Shown one piece after another: positions 58,203 through 64,000 of a stretch of DNA of 64,000 nucleotides (position 1 is the first letter of the stretch; every line of letters starts with the position of its first letter). The stretch is taken from positions 286,479,533 through 286,543,532 of the forward strand of contig CM041778.1 of assembly GCA_023374045.1 (NCBI GenBank), read 5' to 3'. Under the pieces are notes generated by a model. The model ran no database searches. It saw nothing but the letters and a program-made list of their open reading frames with translations, and was not told the origin of the DNA. Source of the stretch: Limonium bicolor (lineage: Eukaryota > Streptophyta > Magnoliopsida > Caryophyllales > Plumbaginaceae). A program made the position numbers and the translations under genes.

Positions 58203-59029
58203 AAGAATGCTATTGGGTCAAAGGAACCTTTTCAAGTCACTGGAAGCAAGCAAAAGAGAAAAAGTGTTTAGGGAGCACCATAATGACAGAAAATAAATCG
58301 AGTCAAGGAAATAGTTCTCCCGTCCCCGGCATGATACAACTACATCTAAAAGGGATCAAAGATTACCTCAAGCATCAGACAACTGAATTTCCTAGTCTGT
58401 CCCAACAATAATTGACGAGTCTAGTGGCTTACCTTCAAGAAGGAGAAAACTCGCAACAGGCAAACAAAACTGATTACTACAATCAGTTCGTATGTATGTC
58501 TAATACCCTATTTCATTACCAGAACCATGATTATATATTTAATGTTGCCTATAATCTACGATCAGAAGATAAATGGATTATTGATATAGGTGCCACAGAT
58601 CATGTCTGTGGCAACCTTGACATGTTAGATAAAAATTCATATAGGCAATGTCACCACAAGGTCACAATGCCGGATGGCCACCCTGGTTTGATACAAGGAA
58701 TAGGAAACCTGAACTTAACTTCAAATATTACATTGTTAAATGTCTACCATGTCGATTCTTTCAGATTTAATCGGTTATCTGTTCATGAATTCCTACAACA
58801 ATTGAATAGCATTTTAATAACTTCTTCAAATCAGTGCATGATACAGGACCTTGAAACCTTCTCTTGTATGCTGTTAGGAGTTGAAGAAAAAGGTTTGTAT
58901 GTTCTGGATGAAAAGAGTTTGTGTACATTTTTACATACTAGAGATTCTATGAAATTGCATAGGAGACATACTACACAAACTAGTACTACTGAAAAAAAAT
59001 GCTACTTTTTCTGGTTCCGTTTCACATGA
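58203..59029 (+). pseudogene. pol: Copia-2 zinc knuckle end, linker and protease
   Basis: The last Cys of the knuckle is encoded at about 58207. The long frame 58412-59029 holds the protease motif WIIDIGATDHVCGN, where the usual Ser of DSGA is Ile, so the active site is damaged. LNVYHVDSFRFNRLSVHEF and GLYVLDEKS follow. Confidence 0.84.
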
Positions 59030-59039
59030 TATTCTTACA

Positions 59040-60050
59040 TGGCATTATTGATTAGGCCAAGCTCCTTTACAAAAATTGTATAATATTGGAGTGATAAAAA
59101 AGGATGTTGTGTCTGATTTTGCTTGTGATCCCTGTCATCTTGCTAAAGACCATAGATTACCTTTTACGAGATCTGCATTTCTACCACTGATACATTCGAA
59201 CTGCCACACTTAGATATTTGCGGTCCATTTAGAAACAACACCTATAATGACCATAAATTATTCCTAAGTATAGTTGATGATTACTCCAGAGCGTTGTGGG
59301 TGAAACTTTTGAAAAACAAAGGTGAAGCTTTTCATTACATCAAAGAATTTATTTATATGGCTGAGAGACAATTTAATAAAAAGATAAAAACCATTCAATC
59401 TAACAATGCTTATGAGCATGGAATTTCAAATGAAGGAAATAATTTTTACAAATATTGGTATAATACACCAAACCTCATGTGCTTACACTCCACAACAAAA
59501 TGGTGTTGTGGAGCGCAAGCATAGGTATCTCGTTGAAACTGCCCGAACCCTCTATTTCACCTCAAAAATTCCTATTTCATATTGGGAAGAATGCATCTTG
59601 TCTACTATTCAGATCATAAACAGACTTCCTAGTTCAGCTTTAAAGGGTAAAACTCCTTATGAAATCATATATGGTAAAAAATCATGAATACCATCAAATG
59701 TAAGTATTCGGATGTCTAGGATATGTTGTAAATTTAAATAAAAACAAAGGAAAATTTGAACCAAGATCTGATGCCTGTATCCATCTAAGTCTCGCTGACA
59801 CTCAAAGAGGGTACAAATTACTAAGGATAATAGATATGCAGATCCTTACATCTCGTGATGTCATTTTCCTTGAGAATATTTTTCCTTTCCAAAATCTAGC
59901 ACATACATTCCGAGTTCTTCTTCACAACACGACACAACCTCATACCTTCCCACTTATGTTTCCGATGAAGACTCTACCCAACATGATCATACCAGATAGA
60001 CCAACCAAAAAAATAATTATCAAACTTCTTTTTCCTCACCTCCTATAAGC
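59040..60050 (+). pseudogene. pol: Copia-2 integrase
   Basis: The N-terminal zinc residues are near 59040-59150 (CDPCHLAKDH). The core has LDICGPF, FLSIVDDYSRALWV and IQSNNAYE (usual Asp changed to Asn), then in another frame YTPQQNGVVERKHRYLVETAR (59460-59560). The C-terminal tail at 59690-59880 includes TSRDVIFLEN. Frame breaks lie near 59210, 59480 and 59690. Confidence 0.84.
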
Positions 60051-60389
60051 CAACCAATTTCATTTCAAGAACAACAAACACTTGTCCCTCTTCCTCCTAC
60101 ATTAGAACCGTCTGCCACAGAATAATATCCTCTAGAACAACAAGTTCCCCTTGAAACAGATTTACGAAGGTCTGCCAGAACCAAATCTGTTCCACATTAC
60201 TTAAAGGATTATTACACTTCTGCTCCTAACTCTTCTGTAATAGATAACTTTACTGCTATCCTTTCCAGCAGATTAACCAATAAAGAAATAGACATTCTTC
60301 CTCCAAACAGAATTGAGGTTTTCTCCTTAATAGACATACAACCTCAATACACCTTTTCTGTTCAAAACCCAAAATAAACTGAGACTATC

Positions 60390-61479
60390 CTTCATATGAT
60401 GGAACCCACCACGTATGAAGAAGCCTCTCAATACTCCCGCTGGAATACAGCAATGCAGAAAGAATTAGAAGCTCTAATCCTAAACAAAACATGGGATCTT
60501 GTCAAATTACCCCAACACAAAAAGGTTGTAGGATGCAAATGGATATATTAAAAAAATTAAAGGCAAATGGTACAATAAAGAGGCACAAATCCAGATTAGT
60601 AGCAAGAGGGTTCACACAAAAATACGGATTGGATTACACTGAAACTTTTTCTTTTGTTGTAAGGATGTCCACCATAAAAACTTTACTTGCTATTGTTGTG
60701 AAAAAAACAATGGATAACAGACCAATGGGATGTGAACAATACGTTCATCCATGGAGACCTTTATGAAGACATATACATGCAATTTCCAAAGGTTCTTCAA
60801 ACTGAACAGGATCTAAATGCTTGCAAACTAAATAATTCCCTTTATGGATTAAAACAAACACCAGGATAGTGGTTTTCAAAACTAAGTGATTTTTTGCAAC
60901 AAATAGGTTACAACAGATCTGAAAAAATGATTACTCACTTTTCTCAAAAAGGGAATCTGGATCTATTACCTTTTTAGCTATATATGTGGATGATATTATG
61001 TTGTGTGGTAATTACAAAAAAGAGATAAACAACCTCAAACAACAACTTGATTTGAAATTCAAAATAAAAGATCTAGGCAAGCTTTATTACTTTCTAGGGA
61101 TGGAGTTCATCAACCATGAAAAAGGTTTAATAATTACACAACGACAGTTCTGTTTGATATCTTAAAGGAATACAATATCATTTACAACAGGACTGCTTCT
61201 TCCCCTCTTTCTGTAGGGACAAAACCCTTACAGAACACAGGTAAGTTGCTTGAGAATCCCACTATATACAGAAGTTTAGTAGGTAAACTAAATTTCCTGT
61301 TACATACCCGTTCATATATTGGTTTCACAGTTTAACTGTTAAGCCAATTTTTATCTAAACCTACAGAGGATCATTATCAAGCTGTTATCCACACTCTGTG
61401 GTATTTGAAAGGCACTACATCATATGTTTTATTACTTCATAATACTCCTATTTTTACATTAACAGCTTATTCTGATAGT
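60390..61479 (+). pseudogene. pol: Copia-2 reverse transcriptase and start of RNase H
   Basis: EPTTYEEASQYSRWNTAMQKE (near 60400-60470), VVGCKW, RLVARGFTQKYGLDYTETFS (60590-60660) and YVDDIMLCGN (60983) are copia RT motifs, followed by DLGKLYYFLGMEF. RNase H begins near 61450 and stops at 61479, where a SIRE-like LTR is inserted. Several stops and frameshifts. Confidence 0.85.
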
Positions 61480-62551
61480 TGTTAAGTCATGATCCTTTAG
61501 TTTTGATGATAGCAAACCTGTGTTGTTTATCTAAAATGTTTGTTGAGCTTATAATTCAGATAAATAGATAGAGGAGTGGCTTAGCACACAAGGTTACAAG
61601 CGCACTCCGTTCATGACATGTGCCCATCTAGCCGGGCACCTGTCTATAAGAGCTCCGATAGAACTTCTAGTACACACAAGAAGTTATATACTACACAATC
61701 ATATCTTTCATGCATTAAATGCAATAGAAGGACAAAAGATATCAAGTGTGCTGACAAACTCTTGCACACTCATGCATCCACACAAGCAACTAGCTCATAA
61801 CAAAGTCTTGCTCATTAATGAACAAGATAACAAGACAAGGCCAGGGCTATTAAGAGGCACTCATTATGCAACATTAAATAAAGCCTGGGACAACATTAAT
61901 GAGGAAAATAAGATTAGGCAAGTCAAGAGTGCAAGTGGTGACCGACCACCTGAGTACACTCCTTCAACGTGTCCTACCATAAAGCGACACATGTCTTGAC
62001 GGTTCCAAAGCAAGTTGAAGATTAGCCTATATTCGAGCATGGCTATTTTGCTGGGATGAAGAAGCAATGACTCCTAGAGTCTAAGAGATCATAGGCTGTT
62101 TGTTACACATCTTAACTTACCTATATAAATATGATGTATAACGTCTTATGCAAATTAACTTGGTCATATATGAAAAAGAGAGATAGCTAGAGCAAGTGTA
62201 AATCAGACAGAGTATGTGTAAGTACTAGGAAGTTGGTGAGCTGGGTAGGACTGGATTGGTGAATGAATACTGTGTTTATTTGGTAGAGTGATCAGTCAGG
62301 GAACGGTTAGGGAACCTTAGGCATGGTGTCAGGAGAGGGTAAAGGACTTAGGGATAAAGTTCTAAACTGTCCTGGAGTCTGTAGGTAGGGTGGAGGGAGA
62401 TTGAGTGAATTTCTATGTGTAAATTCTCAATCGAAAAGAAGTTTTTAGTTTGAGTTTACCAAGTACTCCCTTGAAATATCAAGTAGTTCGCATAGGATAA
62501 AGAGATGTCCATGACCGGTCGAGGGCATATCAGGAGCACTAGCTAGTTTCA
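61480..62551 (+). repeat. 5' LTR of the SIRE-like element (1,072 bp)
   Basis: Starts TGTTAAGTCATG and ends CTAGCTAGTTTCA. TATA-like TATATAAA at 62122-62129. The end is set by the following PBS-like TAGTATCAGATTAGG. No second LTR is available for confirmation. Confidence 0.72.
62122..62129 (+). promoter_or_regulatory. Likely TATA box of the SIRE-like LTR
   Basis: TATATAAA in the middle of the LTR, in a normal place for a promoter of this element class. Confidence 0.55.
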
Positions 62552-62609
62552 ATTAGTATCAGATTAGGTCTCTTCTAAAAAGCTAACTGCTTTGGAAGAG
62601 GACCAAAAT

Positions 62610-63500
62610 GCCTCATTCAAACCTACTGGCGTCAGAAGAAGGTTCTGCACCAAATTGACGACCACTTTTCAATGGAGACAACTACACTCACTGGAAGAAC
62701 AAGATGGAGTTTCATATCAAGTCTGATGATCCATGGATGTGGAGGGTAGTATCACATGGTGAATACATCTTCCATGATGCTCAAGGACAAGACATATCAA
62801 TCGACAACATTACTGATGATCAAATTAAGAAGTGATATTTAATGCATGAGCAGTAAGAATCCTACATTGTGCATTACTACCTAACCAGTACTCCAAGGTA
62901 GCCTCAGCTAAAATGACCAAGGAAATCTGGGAAACTCTTGAAGTTACCTATGAAGGAAATGATGAAATCAAGAAGACTTGCATTGAACTATTGCTTACTC
63001 ATAAGAAGCTATTCAAAAAGGAAGAAAAAGAGAGCATTTCTGAAATGCACATTAGGTTCACTAAGCTGATCAACGAAATGCTTGTGCTTGGAAAAACTAT
63101 CTCAAATGAAGATCAAATTCAAAAATTCCTCAGATCACTTCCCGCGTCTTTTGATAGCAATGTCAATGCCATACAAGAAGTCCATGACCTCTCAATGATG
63201 TCTCTGGTGGACATGTTGGGATCATTAATGGCGTTTGAACTAAAGTTACAACAAAGAAGTTCAGAAAGCTCAATAAGAGAGAAAGGAAAAGGCATAGCCC
63301 TTCAGGTAGCTAAAAATGAAAAATCCGAGTCAGGAGAAGACAACAATGAGATGGTCCTCTATGCCAAAAGGTATTTTTGAAAATTTCTCAAGAATAATAT
63401 GAGAAGAGGAAAGGACTCCAAGGAATCTGACGATCACCAAAGGAAGAGCAATGACAAGTGTTTTGGATGCTCAAAATGTGGGAATCAGATTAAAGACCGC
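62610..63500 (+). pseudogene. gag: gag of the SIRE-like element
   Basis: The start at 62610 reads MPHSNLLASEEGSAP, then a stop at about 62656, then PLFNGDNYTHWKNKMEF, the copia gag signature. The frame 62913-63380 is open for 155 codons with EIWETLEVTYEGNDEIK and SISEMHIRFTKLINEM (UBN2/gag-polypeptide type). A degenerate zinc knuckle CFGCSKCGNQ is at 63462-63490. Confidence 0.85.
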
Positions 63501-64000
63501 TTGCAATGACCTCGAGAGGACAACGACAGGGTCAGGAAACCTGTCAGGAGATTATTCAACAAAAGGCCAAACAAAGAAGCCCTCGTTGCTGCATGGGGAG
63601 ACTCAAACTTAGTGATGAAAGTCAAACCACAAACAACGATCCCTCTAAGAATGAAAAGGCTCACCTCTGGCTTGAGGAAGTTTGCTTTATGGTCTAAGGC
63701 AAGGAAACATCAGAATCAGAGGAGAAAGAGGAACAAATCAAGGTAAATTACTCTCGACTAGAAAGAAAGTTCAAAAAGCTGAACTTCTAGGACTCAGAAA
63801 GTTTTCTCTTATATTGGTTGATCAACTAGAGGCACTAGAAAATAAAAACAAGGAGCTCTTAGAGGAAAATTAAAAGCTAAAGAAAAATTCATATAAAGAT
63901 AAGGTAATGAAACTCACGAATGCACTAAAAAAATTACAAACTAACTATAGTGAAATTCATGTTGTCCATGAGAAAATAAAGCTAGGAAAATAACCTGAAA
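63501..64000 (+). pseudogene. Post-gag region of the SIRE-like element
   Basis: Frames of about 60 codons with Lys/Glu-rich content (KNEKAHLWLEE, LEALENKNKELLEEN) resemble the coiled-coil linker between gag and protease in SIRE-type elements. Several stops. No protease motif before the window ends. Confidence 0.55.

Larger units (their letters stand above)
47803..61479 (+). mobile_element. Copia-2: Ty1-copia element, interrupted by element B
   Basis: The 5' LTR is 47803-48005, followed by a PBS and gag to 49005. Element B is inserted there with duplication CTATG, and copia-2 resumes at 58203 with protease, integrase and RT. It is cut in early RNase H at 61479 by a SIRE-like element. Own sequence is about 4.5 kb, and the short LTR suggests the Ale/Retrofit group. 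It carries several stops. Confidence 0.88.
61480..64000 (+). mobile_element. SIRE-like copia element, 5' part (runs off the window)
   Basis: The 5' LTR is 61480-62551, followed by a PBS-like site and gag. It is inserted in copia-2 RNase H. LTR start TGTTAAGTCATGATCC and the gag type recall SIRE/Maximus-class copia elements. The 3' part is outside the window, so the target duplication cannot be checked (left flank ATAGT). Confidence 0.82.

Overview
The window looks like intergenic heterochromatin of a large flowering-plant genome. It is AT-rich, and nearly every base belongs to a transposable element. I found no complete host gene, no host tRNA or rRNA gene and no CRISPR array. The plant assignment rests on the retroelement families seen (Tekay/Del-type chromovirus, Tat/Ogre-type gag, three Ty1-copia elements, a CACTA DNA transposon) and on plant tRNA-type primer sites.

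Layout. (1) 1-713: old flank. (2) 714-31518: a 30.8-kb Ty3-gypsy element on the + strand with 5.2-kb LTRs and target duplication TTTTA. It keeps gag and only the last codons of pol, so it is TR-GAG-like and non-autonomous. (3) 7671-23562: a related Tekay/Del chromovirus on the - strand, nested in the first (4.65-kb LTRs, duplication GTGGG). It has gag, protease, RT, RNase H, integrase and a chromodomain, all mildly decayed. Between its gag zinc knuckle and its protease lies a sense-oriented AlkB-type 2-oxoglutarate/Fe(II) dioxygenase. (4) 31524-32148: unclassified. (5) 32149-47802: a copia element (copia-1). Its gag is split by a CACTA transposon (32931-44208), which itself holds a Tat-type TR-GAG element (35083-44175, duplication TGACC). 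(6) 47803-61479: copia-2, inserted in copia-1 and split by a second Tat-type TR-GAG element (49006-58197, duplication CTATG). (7) 61480-64000: the 5' end of a SIRE-like copia element inserted in copia-2 and running off the window.

How the parts may work together. The two Tekay-type elements share the PBS region, gag, the gag intron positions, the 3' untranslated region and the tract next to the 3' LTR. The inner one therefore looks like the autonomous partner of the outer gag-only one. In both, gag is broken by three short GT-AG intervals at matching places. In the inner element further GT-AG intervals lie around the AlkB domain and in the protease leader. Removing a 982-bp interval that contains AlkB joins the gag tail to the protease leader in frame, while an alternative acceptor would instead join gag to AlkB. 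A retrotransposon with a spliced gag and an alternatively spliced AlkB cassette is the most unusual thing in the window. The reading frames are decayed, so this copy is probably not active.

The two Tat-type elements carry gag only. Their 3' regions hold tandem arrays, repeated PPT-like GGGGGC tracts and conserved perfect hairpins.
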